Below, one piece after another: positions 1-5,800 of a stretch of 16,266 nucleotides of DNA (position 1 is its first letter; each line of letters begins with the position of its first letter). The notes beneath the pieces were generated by a model. That model did not search any database and had not been told where the DNA came from. It saw only the letters and a program-made list of their open reading frames with translations. This DNA comes from CAYXUG01 sp964468655 (GTDB taxonomy: Bacteria > Fidelibacterota > Marinisomatia > Marinisomatales > CAYXUG01): NCBI GenBank assembly GCA_964468655.1, contig CAYXUG010000049.1:1-16266 (forward strand), written 5' to 3'. The translations under genes were made by a program, and so were the position numbers.

Positions 1-204
1 GAGAAGAAGCATGGACTGTTTTCGTATTATTTAATGAAAGGTATGCGAGGTGATGCGGACACCAATGGCGACCTAAAAATCACCGTCGGTGAATTGGGTG
101 ATTACGTGAAAGAGAATGTTTCCGACATGGCGGGCATGCTGGATAGAGAACAAACCCCCGGTTTACAAACCTTGGATAGAAATAGAGTATTAATTGAATA
201 TTAG
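1..204 (+). CDS. Caspase-like (peptidase C14) protein, C-terminal fragment
   Basis: Frame 1 is open from the window edge to a TAG at 202-204 and gives the last 67 residues. The fragment begins EKKHGLFSYYLMKGMRG, then DADTNGDLKITVGELGDYV, and ends near TPGLQTLDRNRVLIEY. The order 'HGLF-YYL-KG, acidic D-x-N-x-D stretch, ELxDYV, QTPGL' is what I recognise from the end of the caspase fold in bacterial caspase-family proteins. The catalytic His and Cys lie upstream, outside the window, so activity cannot be judged. In known relatives this domain is a cysteine endopeptidase cleaving after basic or acidic residues. The final 22 codons recur at 941-1007. Two LPP20-domain envelope genes follow on the same strand, suggesting an original caspase/LPP20 gene group. 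The family call is by motif resemblance only. Confidence 0.72.
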   Translation, partial: EKKHGLFSYYLMKGMRGDADTNGDLKITVGELGDYVKENVSDMAGMLDREQTPGLQTLDRNRVLIEY

Positions 205-254
205 ATGATTAAATTTTTCAATGAAATTTGTAGAGACGCATTGAATCCGTCTCA
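138..254 (+). repeat. Direct repeat, copy 1 (caspase gene end plus downstream)
   Basis: This aligns without gaps to 941-1057 at an offset of 803 bp, with 106 of 117 positions identical. Positions 170-222 form a 53-nt perfect match. It covers the last 22 codons of the caspase gene, its stop codon, and about 50 bp beyond, including an imperfect palindrome. The pair brackets the dinJ/yafQ cassette. Confidence 0.9.
233..253. repeat. REP-like palindrome, copy 1
   Basis: GAGACG at 233-238 pairs with CGTCTC at 248-253 around a 9-nt spacer, just after the caspase stop. A related version sits at 1036-1056. The combination resembles a GAGACGCATT/AATGCGTCTC palindrome that I recall as a dispersed intergenic repeat in several bacterial genomes. 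No T-run follows, so it is not a good intrinsic terminator. Confidence 0.5.
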
Positions 255-314
255 TCAATCTTGTATTTTAAATTATTATGTATTACATTTGCGTTACAAA
301 TAAAGGAAACAAAT

Positions 315-581
315 ATGAGAACAGCACATATCAATGTTCGCACGGAACCCGAAACAAAAAAAAATGCAGAATCAATATTAAAAAAGTTAGGTATGACAAC
401 CTCCGAAGCAATTAACCTGTTTTTACGCAGGGTCATTATGTCAAAAGGCATTCCTTTTGATGTTCGGATTCCCAATGAAAAAACGATTGAAGCAATGGAG
501 GACATTGAAAAGAGTCGAAATTTATCCACTGCCCACAGTGTAGATGAAATGTTTGAAGATTTAGGCATTTCTGTTGATTAA
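315..581 (+). CDS. dinJ: DinJ/RelB-family antitoxin
   Basis: This is an 88-residue protein beginning MRTAHINVRTEPETKKNAE. The N-terminal beta strand (AHINVRTEPE) and the helix pair around KKLGMTTSEAINLFLRRV form a ribbon-helix-helix fold. The middle motif GIPFDVRIPNEKT is diagnostic of RelB/DinJ antitoxins, and the C-terminal part (NLSTAHSVDEMFEDLGI) is the usual toxin-wrapping tail. The family binds and neutralises a YafQ/RelE-type ribosome-dependent mRNA interferase and represses its own operon. I chose the ATG at 315 because AAAGGAA at 302-308 is a well-placed ribosome-binding site. An in-frame ATG at 261 would add 18 hydrophobic residues unlike the family. The toxin reading frame starts within its last codons but is frameshifted, so this antitoxin may now be unpaired. 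Confidence 0.9.
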   Translation: MRTAHINVRTEPETKKNAESILKKLGMTTSEAINLFLRRVIMSKGIPFDVRIPNEKTIEAMEDIEKSRNLSTAHSVDEMFEDLGISVD

Positions 582-850
582 AAAACTGGTTTGGTCATCT
601 CGTTTTACAAAGGACTTGAAGCGAATGTATAAACAAAATAAAAATATGAAATTGATTTATACCTTGTTAAAAAATTCTTGAGATAGGTAATGCTTTACCG
701 GCAAGTACCAGACCTCATCGTTTGAAAGGCAATTGGAAAATATTCATGGAATGTCATATTCAGCCAGATTGGCTTCTTATCTGGAAAGAAGATAAGGAAA
801 AGATTTATCTTGCAAGGACAGGATCTCATTCTGATTTGTTTGATAAATGA
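574..850 (+). pseudogene. yafQ: YafQ-type mRNA interferase toxin, frameshifted
   Basis: Two adjacent frames together give a YafQ-like protein. The first part runs from a possible TTG at 574, overlapping the antitoxin stop by 8 nt: LIKKLVWSSRFTKDLKRMYK and on to TLLKNS, then TGA at 679-681. The second part, one frame over, reads LEIGNALPAS, then RLKGNWKIFMECHIQPDWLL and ARTGSHSDLFDK, with TGA at 848-850. These match YafQ landmarks in order: the lysine-rich first helices, 'LPxxxxxHxLKGNWK', 'CHIxPDWLLI' and 'RTGSHSDLF'. Removing one A from the A6 run at 669-674 joins the frames as TLLKILEIGNALPA. I read this as a single-base insertion inactivating the toxin. A sequencing error in the A-run, or slippage restoring some full-length protein, is possible. 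Intact relatives cleave mRNA in the ribosomal A site. Confidence 0.8.
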
Positions 851-1007
851 TATTATAAAATCTGAAGAACCAAATTTATTTGACGTAATCAATGAGATCG
901 AATTATCTTCAAAAAATAATGTCTTCACCAAAGTAAGCGTGCTGGACCGAAAACATACACCCGGTTTACAGGCCTTGGATAGAAATAGAGTATTAATTGA
1001 ATATTAG
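851..1007 (+). pseudogene. Remnant of a second caspase gene end
   Basis: Frame 3 is open here and ends VLDRKHTPGLQALDRNRVLI before a TAG at 1005-1007. From residue VLDR onward it is the same peptide as the caspase C-terminus at 139-204 with three changes (E to K, Q to H, T to A). Four further base changes in the matching codons are silent. That balance suggests both copies once evolved as coding sequence. The upstream part (853-940) has no recognisable caspase motif and no start codon with a ribosome-binding site. The reading frame actually runs back into the toxin remnant. It is better called a leftover gene end than a gene. Only 941-1007 is firmly supported. Confidence 0.6.
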
Positions 1008-1057
1008 ATGATTAAATTTTTCAATAAATTTTGTAGAGACACATTGAATGCGTCTCA
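941..1057 (+). repeat. Direct repeat, copy 2
   Basis: This matches 138-254 without gaps. Mismatches fall at four third-codon positions, a few first or third positions that change residues, and four sites beyond the stop codon. It lies about 90 bp after the broken toxin gene. Confidence 0.9.
1036..1056. repeat. REP-like palindrome, copy 2
   Basis: GAGAC at 1036-1040, CATT at 1042-1045, AATG at 1047-1050 and CGTCTC at 1051-1056 form a near-perfect 21-nt palindrome centred on position 1046, broken only by A1041. It corresponds to 233-253 but is more complete. No U-tract follows. Confidence 0.55.
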
Positions 1058-1066
1058 ATTGAACAG

Positions 1067-1157
1067 TGTAATGACAACCATCCTTTGTTGTCCAATACAG
1101 GCATTTTGTTGGTTGGTGATCTAACCAGACAATCTGGAAGATTGTCAATACATTACA
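1067..1157. repeat. Nested inverted repeats, three hairpins closed by an outer stem
   Basis: TGTAATG (1067-1073) pairs with CATTACA (1151-1157). Three hairpins lie inside: GACAAC/GTTGTC (1073-1078 with 1087-1092), GGTTGG/CTAACC with one G-U pair (1111-1116 with 1121-1126), and GACAATCT/AGATTGTC with a 3-nt loop (1128-1135 with 1139-1146). There is no T-loop motif or 3' CCA, so it is not a tRNA. It occupies most of the roughly 290-bp space between the caspase remnant and the lipoprotein gene. It could be a decayed mobile-element end or a structured RNA. I do not recognise a family. Confidence 0.45.
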
Positions 1158-1297
1158 ACTGAAAGGTTGATTTTTAATCATTTGTTGTTTAATCTAATGA
1201 AACATTATGCAGAGGGAAAACTTGAATAGGGAAAAATCCAGATTTAACGTTTGGCTATTTTCACAAATCAAAACTGAAATAATGAAAGGGCAATAAA

Positions 1298-1840
1298 ATG
1301 AAACTAAAACACATTGCACAAACTGTTACTCTTTTTTTTATATTACTTCTTTGTATCAATTGTGCCGGGTCACGTTCAGGCAGCACGGAACAAACCAAAA
1401 CCGATGTACCTGAATGGTGGTTTAATCCCCCAACATCAGAGACACATTATTACGCTTTTGGACAGGCAAAAAAGCAGAATCCGAGTTTGGCTCAAAAAGC
1501 CGCGACCGAAAGAGCAAGAGCTGAAATATCCGATCAAATCAAAAAGAATATATCAAGTGAGATTCGTGATTGGATGCGTGAATCCGGGTTGGGTGAAACT
1601 GCTGAAGCATTGGAGTTCACAGAAAATACAATCGTATCTGTATCCAATAATGCTTTGCAAGGTGCATCAGCCGATAAATATGCAAGAATGAATGACGGGA
1701 CCGTATATGTCCGGGTATCTTATCCCAAGGATCGCGTAAGTAAAGAACTTGTGGATACAGCAAAAAGGGAAGAAGCCCTTTATAATGAGTTTAAAGCATC
1801 TCAGGCATTTGACAGGTTAGAAAAGAAAACATCAAATTAG
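1298..1840 (+). CDS. LPP20-domain lipoprotein
   Basis: This is a 180-residue exported lipoprotein. Residues 1-21 form a signal peptide (KLKH, then a run of hydrophobics ending LLLCIN), with Cys22 as the probable lipidated residue. The lipobox C-I-N-C is atypical, since residue -1 is Asn rather than Gly or Ala. The mature part opens with a short Ser/Thr-rich linker, then PEWWFNPP (38-45) and HYYAFGQAKKQ. These are the marks of the LPP20 fold, as is the helix rich in A-E-R-A-R-A-E. The fold is found in envelope proteins of many Gram-negatives, and its biochemical role is not well defined. The ATG at 1298 has AAAGGG at 1285-1290 seven bases upstream. The following gene carries a second copy of the same domain. 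The short 25-bp gap suggests one transcript. Confidence 0.8.
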   Translation: MKLKHIAQTVTLFFILLLCINCAGSRSGSTEQTKTDVPEWWFNPPTSETHYYAFGQAKKQNPSLAQKAATERARAEISDQIKKNISSEIRDWMRESGLGETAEALEFTENTIVSVSNNALQGASADKYARMNDGTVYVRVSYPKDRVSKELVDTAKREEALYNEFKASQAFDRLEKKTSN

Positions 1841-1857
1841 AAATTAGCTTTTCCTTT

Positions 1858-1879
1858 GGAGGCGGATGCAACCCCCTCC
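1858..1879 (+). promoter_or_regulatory. Hairpin that could mask a ribosome-binding site
   Basis: GGAGG at 1858-1862 is the only strong Shine-Dalgarno sequence before the second LPP20 gene. It is complementary to CCTCC at 1875-1879, placing the ATG at 1866 in the loop. A 5-bp G/C-rich stem could limit initiation there. The 3-nt gap between GGAGG and this ATG is also short. Confidence 0.35.
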
Positions 1880-3248
1880 GGCTATATTTGAGTTAAAATT
1901 GAAAAGATTTTCTTTATTTCTTTTTTCCACCCTACTTTTATTTAATTCCCTTTTTTCAAGACAACCTGACTGGGTTAAAAAAAGACCCATCAACAACGAT
2001 TATTATATTGGAATCGGAATTGCTGTGAAAGGTGAAGGGCGGGAGTATATTCAGACGGCAAAAAACAATGCACTGGCTGATATGTCTTCTGAAATTGCGG
2101 TGAACATTTTCAGTGAAACGATAGATATTGCTGTTGAGCAATCCGGATTGAGTGAAGAGGAAATCAGATCAGAAATTCGAGCTACCACCCAAGCGGAATT
2201 GGATGGTTACGAACTCATTGACACCTGGGAAGGGAAAAAAGAATACTGGGTGTATTACCGCCTATCGAAGGCATACTACGAAGCGCTAATGAGGCAAAAA
2301 CTGGAAAATGCAATGAGTCTGTCCCTTGACTTTTTTTCAAACGGGAAGAACAATGAAAAGAATGAAGATTTCAGTTCAGCACTTAGTTTTTATTTACAAT
2401 CGTTAAAACCCATTGAAAAATATTATTCCAAGCTATTGGATGCAATGTACGAAGGTGAAAAAATATTCCTCAAAAATGAAATTATTTCATCCATTCAAAC
2501 ACTACTGAGTAATATCAAGCTGAAAGCCCAAAATGGAAAATTGAACGGTAAAATCGGTCAGCCGTTATCTGAAGAATTATCGATCTATGCAACTTATGAA
2601 GAAAGTAATTCTGTGGGGATTGATAATCTACCTGTGGAATTTTCATTTGTAAGAGGATCAGGAAATCTGGTTAACTTGACCAAAACAGATTCAAGAGGAG
2701 TTGCAAAAAGTAAAGTCTCCAAAATTTCTGCGCATGACAAAATTCAAATCGTAAAAGCAGAATTGGATATATCCAATTATATCAAACTTGACAGTACTTC
2801 CCAGTACATCAAAAATACAGTGGAAAATTTTTCAGTCCCATCAACAAAATTTATCCTGACTATTTCCGGCCTTTCCGCTTATGTGGAGGTCTCTGAAATC
2901 AATTTGGGCAAGGAGATGGATGTTCTTTATGTTGAGCCAAAATTGAAGGACACTCTAACGGAAGCAGGATTTTCGTTTACGGGTGACATTTCAGAGGCAG
3001 ATGTTTTGATTACCATTAAAGGGTCATCGAGAATGGGAGCGGAAATATACGGTCAGTACACGGCATTTGCAGATTTAACTGTTTCAGTAGTAGATATGAA
3101 TTCCGGGGATGAGGTGTACAAAAATGTTCTGCAGAATGTGAAGGGGATTCATTTGAGTTATGACAAGGCAGGGCTCAAGGCATTTGAGAATATGGCAAAT
3201 GAAGTGAGTGAAAAAATGGTGCCTGAGATTGTGAGTGCTGTTGAGTAA
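1866..3248 (+). CDS. Exported LPP20-domain protein with C-terminal extension
   Basis: This is a 460-residue protein. An N-terminal hydrophobic segment (about 15-30, KRFSLFLFSTLLLFNSLF) is a signal peptide probably cleaved near Ser31-Gln33. No lipobox Cys is present. Residues about 34-145 carry an LPP20 domain: PDWVKKRP, YYIGIG, the alanine-rich helix, then DTWEGKKEYWVYYRLSK. A helical stretch (about 150-225) may be TPR-like. The region 226-320, with 'PVEFSFVRGSGN' and 'TDSRGVAKS', looks like an Ig-like domain. The last 140 residues form an alpha/beta domain (ISEADVLITIKGSSR) that I cannot name. The start is uncertain. ATG 1866 is used here, but TTG at 1899 gives a more typical signal peptide beginning at KRFSLF. 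A periplasmic role is inferred, and the function is unknown. Confidence 0.75.
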   Translation: MQPPPAIFELKLKRFSLFLFSTLLLFNSLFSRQPDWVKKRPINNDYYIGIGIAVKGEGREYIQTAKNNALADMSSEIAVNIFSETIDIAVEQSGLSEEEIRSEIRATTQAELDGYELIDTWEGKKEYWVYYRLSKAYYEALMRQKLENAMSLSLDFFSNGKNNEKNEDFSSALSFYLQSLKPIEKYYSKLLDAMYEGEKIFLKNEIISSIQTLLSNIKLKAQNGKLNGKIGQPLSEELSIYATYEESNSVGIDNLPVEFSFVRGSGNLVNLTKTDSRGVAKSKVSKISAHDKIQIVKAELDISNYIKLDSTSQYIKNTVENFSVPSTKFILTISGLSAYVEVSEINLGKEMDVLYVEPKLKDTLTEAGFSFTGDISEADVLITIKGSSRMGAEIYGQYTAFADLTVSVVDMNSGDEVYKNVLQNVKGIHLSYDKAGLKAFENMANEVSEKMVPEIVSAVE

Positions 3249-3475
3249 ATTTTCCTAATTTCATAGGGTAATGCCGCCCAATTACATAATTATCCGCAGG
3301 ATCGTGTGGACATAATTAAATCACGTTTTGATTTCTCTATCCATAATTATGGCTACACTTAGTTCAGTTAGTACATATGCTCATAAATTAATCAGGTTAT
3401 AAAGTTATCTTTATCTTTTACCCTGTTATTCTCGTAGGTAAATTCAGACATAACTTTGGATTGAATTTTGAATAA
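3249..3475 (+). promoter_or_regulatory. Probable control region of thpR-recA-recX
   Basis: This is 227 bp without a gene. The word CATAATTA occurs three times (3285-3292, 3311-3318, 3342-3349), 26 and 31 bp apart. The last lies within a perfect 12-bp palindrome, CCATAATTATGG (3341-3352). The rest is AT-rich. I found no convincing -35/-10 pair and no exact match to the LexA boxes I know. As the only sizeable gap ahead of recA it probably contains the promoter, which is inference. Confidence 0.4.
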
Positions 3476-4075
3476 ATGACATCAGAAAAACTTCTTCGAA
3501 CCTTTATTGCTGTTGAGTTACCTCATGCGGTGAAAGATACAACTCTTAACTTACAGACTATGGTATCAGCGCAGCCAAAGGTAGTTAAATGGGTGAAAAT
3601 GGCAAATCTCCATTTAACGCTGCGGTTTATCGGACCCACACCAGAAGAGGATGTTCCGAAAATAAGGGAAGCAATAGATTCTGCTGTAAATACCCACCAC
3701 GATATATCACTGACCATTCAGGGGACGGGCATATTTCCGAAACCCCAGCGTCCCCGCGTGTTGTGGTTAGGTTCAGAAGGTGAAATTAAAAAAGTTCAAA
3801 ATTTGGTTGCAGATATTAATATAGAACTGGATAAACTGGGATATCCCGCGGAAGAACGGGAATATTCTCCCCACATTACAATCGGGCGGATTCGATACCC
3901 GCAAAAGGTTACTCCGGATGTTACAGAATTCTTAAATTCCATTTATGATCCTATCCCATTTACCATAGAAAAAATCAAATTCATTCAAAGCGAGTTAATT
4001 CCGGGAGGTCCCCTTTACTCGATTTTAAGTGTTCACGATTTAACCCCATTAACAGAGGAGAATTTCCATGCCTAA
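3476..4075 (+). CDS. thpR: RNA 2',3'-cyclic phosphodiesterase (2H family)
   Basis: This 199-residue cytoplasmic enzyme is of normal length for the family. Both signature tetrads are intact: H-L-T-L at 46-49 and H-I-T-I at 133-136, each in typical surroundings (NLHLTLRFIG and YSPHITIGR). The N-terminus LLRTFIAVELP is also typical. The 2H phosphoesterase fold uses the two histidines to open 2',3'-cyclic phosphates, and in vitro it ligates 2'-5' linked tRNA halves, hence the older name 2'-5' RNA ligase. The physiological substrate is unsettled. No strong ribosome-binding site precedes ATG 3476. The stop overlaps the recA start by 8 nt, so the two are probably translated together. Confidence 0.93.
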   Translation: MTSEKLLRTFIAVELPHAVKDTTLNLQTMVSAQPKVVKWVKMANLHLTLRFIGPTPEEDVPKIREAIDSAVNTHHDISLTIQGTGIFPKPQRPRVLWLGSEGEIKKVQNLVADINIELDKLGYPAEEREYSPHITIGRIRYPQKVTPDVTEFLNSIYDPIPFTIEKIKFIQSELIPGGPLYSILSVHDLTPLTEENFHA

Positions 4076-5090
4076 AACAGCAAAAGCGTCAACAAAAAAT
4101 GGCGAAGATAAAAAATTGAGCGCACTCAATATAGCGGTCTCACAAATTGGTACTCAATTTGGAGAAGGTTCCATTATGAGGCTCGGTGACGAAACAAAAA
4201 TCTCCCGTCTTGAAGCGATTTCTTCAGGTTCCATTTCACTGGATGCAGCCCTTGGGATCGGCGGCGTCCCGAAAGGCCGAATTACGGAAATATACGGTCC
4301 CGAAGGTTCCGGGAAAACGACCCTGGCTCTGCATATTCTGGCGGAAGCACAAAAAGCAGGGGGTTATGGTGTTTTTATTGATGCTGAACATGCCATGGAT
4401 CCCAACTATGCGCATAAACTGGGTGTGAATATAAAAGATCTGTTGGTGTCGCAGCCGGATACAGGCGAACAGGCATTGGAAATATGCGATACACTTGTCC
4501 GAAGCGGCGCTGTTGATATTATTATCATTGACTCTGTAGCTGCGCTGGTGCCAAAGATTGAACTTGAAGGAGAGATGGGCGATAGCTATGTTGGACTGCA
4601 AGCGAGGTTAATGTCCCAGGCGCTTCGAAAATTAACGGGTAATGTTTCCAAATCGAATACCTGCGTTATTTTCATCAATCAAATCAGGGAGAAAATTGGA
4701 GTTATGTTCGGAAATCCGGAAACGACTCCCGGCGGACGCGCGCTGAAATTTTATACCTCCGTGAGAATGGATATCAGGCGGATTGCCACTCTAGCGGAAG
4801 GTGAACAGAAAATAGGGAATCGTGTAAGAGTGAAGGTGGTAAAAAATAAATGCGCGCCGCCGTTTAAGCAAACAGAGCTTGATCTTATGTATGGTGAAGG
4901 AATATCATACGAAGGAGATCTGCTGGACCTTGCTGTAAAGGCGGGTTTTGTCAATAAATCCGGCTCATGGTTTGCGTACGGAGAAGAAAAACTGGGGCAG
5001 GGAAGGGAAAAAGTAAAAATATTCCTTAAAGATAATTCAAAGGTGTGTTCATCCATTGAAAAGGAAGTGAAAGGATTTCTCGGAATTTAA
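4068..5090 (+). CDS. recA: RecA recombinase
   Basis: This is a full-length 340-residue RecA. The N-terminal oligomerisation helix is followed by MRLGDE and the Walker A loop GPEGSGKTT (77-85). The conserved VFIDAEHAMDP and IIIIDSVAALVPK (Walker B) come next. Loop L1 is around EGEMGD, and L2 spans GVMFGNPETTPGGRALKFY. RecA forms filaments on single-stranded DNA, drives strand exchange and stimulates LexA self-cleavage. The start ATG lies inside the end of thpR and is supported by GAGGAG at 4055-4060, seven bases upstream, so recA can also be translated on its own. The acidic C-terminal tail seen in Escherichia coli is absent, and the protein ends KEVKGFLGI. recX follows 21 bp downstream. Confidence 0.98.
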   Translation: MPKTAKASTKNGEDKKLSALNIAVSQIGTQFGEGSIMRLGDETKISRLEAISSGSISLDAALGIGGVPKGRITEIYGPEGSGKTTLALHILAEAQKAGGYGVFIDAEHAMDPNYAHKLGVNIKDLLVSQPDTGEQALEICDTLVRSGAVDIIIIDSVAALVPKIELEGEMGDSYVGLQARLMSQALRKLTGNVSKSNTCVIFINQIREKIGVMFGNPETTPGGRALKFYTSVRMDIRRIATLAEGEQKIGNRVRVKVVKNKCAPPFKQTELDLMYGEGISYEGDLLDLAVKAGFVNKSGSWFAYGEEKLGQGREKVKIFLKDNSKVCSSIEKEVKGFLGI

Positions 5091-5111
5091 TAGTCCTTAC
5101 AGCAGGAATAG

Positions 5112-5741
5112 ATGAATGAACAGCAGAATGAGATTACAGATGTAAAGATACAGAACAAACGTCTCGATCGCAGGTCTGTTTACATTAATAATGAGTATGC
5201 CTTCAGTGTTTCTGAAGGTATTTGTTTTTCCAACAATCTTGAGGTGGGAAGATTTCTTTCCGAAAAACAAATTAAGTTGCTGAAATCGTTGGATGAAAAT
5301 GAAAAAATTAAACAGGATGCTTTTCGATTGTTGGGCTACCGCCAGCGGAGTATTAAGGAATTAACGGATAAACTAATAAAAAAAGGATGGGAACCTGATC
5401 AGGTTCAAACAGTCATTCAAGAATTAATAAATAAAGGATTTTTAGATGATCTTGAGTTTGCACGTATGTTTGCCAGAGAAAAAGTGAAACTAAAATTTAT
5501 CGGTCCCCCTGCATTAAGAGGTGAACTATTCAAGGTGCGAATAGAAAAGGAAATTCAAGACCAGGTTGTAGAAGATATTTACACTGAATTTCCCACCATT
5601 GAACTCATCCGTTCATTGCTCTCCAGAAAAAAAATAAAGACATTTGAATCTCTGGATGAAAAACAGAAAAAAAGAATTATCAACATGCTCAGGCGAAAGG
5701 GATTCAACTGGGATGACATTCAATCCGCTATTAAAGAATAA
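5112..5741 (+). CDS. recX: Regulatory protein RecX
   Basis: This 209-residue protein has the RecX layout. A small N-terminal beta region (ITDVKIQNKRLDRRSVYINN) is followed by three-helix repeats. The first repeat contains DAFRLLGYRQRSIKELTDKL and leads to VIQELINKGFLDDLEFARMF, the most conserved RecX motif. The last repeat ends KRIINMLRRKGFNWDDIQSAI. RecX binds within the RecA filament groove and limits its activity. Its position 21 bp after recA is the usual arrangement. The ATG at 5112 has AGGA at 5104-5107. It is probably cotranscribed with recA, with no terminator visible between them or before the next gene. Confidence 0.93.
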   Translation: MNEQQNEITDVKIQNKRLDRRSVYINNEYAFSVSEGICFSNNLEVGRFLSEKQIKLLKSLDENEKIKQDAFRLLGYRQRSIKELTDKLIKKGWEPDQVQTVIQELINKGFLDDLEFARMFAREKVKLKFIGPPALRGELFKVRIEKEIQDQVVEDIYTEFPTIELIRSLLSRKKIKTFESLDEKQKKRIINMLRRKGFNWDDIQSAIKE

Positions 5742-5800
5742 TCAGCCACAAAAAGAAATTGAAACATGATATCTCCTCACGGTAAATTCACAAACCAATT

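Noticed and set aside
261..314. An earlier ATG for the antitoxin
   Set aside because: It would place 18 hydrophobic residues before the ribbon-helix-helix strand, and the good ribosome-binding site serves ATG 315.
810..1007. An open frame of 65 codons as an intact small gene
   Set aside because: It begins inside the toxin remnant, has no ribosome-binding site, and its recognisable part is only the copied caspase end.
1067..1157. A tRNA or tmRNA-like gene
   Set aside because: The fold is cloverleaf-like, but arm spacing is wrong and there is no GTTCRA T-loop, D-loop GG or plausible anticodon arm.
993..1181. A 62-codon minus-strand frame
   Set aside because: It runs through the direct repeat and hairpin element, has no family resemblance and no ribosome-binding site. 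It is better explained by the palindromic DNA.
3361..3374. AGTTCAGTTAGTAC as a LexA box
   Set aside because: It resembles known boxes only loosely. Spacing and symmetry do not match the GTTC-N7-GTTC, cyanobacterial or Gram-positive forms.
4236..5056. Long minus-strand open frames opposite recA
   Set aside because: They are mirror frames of a highly conserved gene and show no domain of their own.
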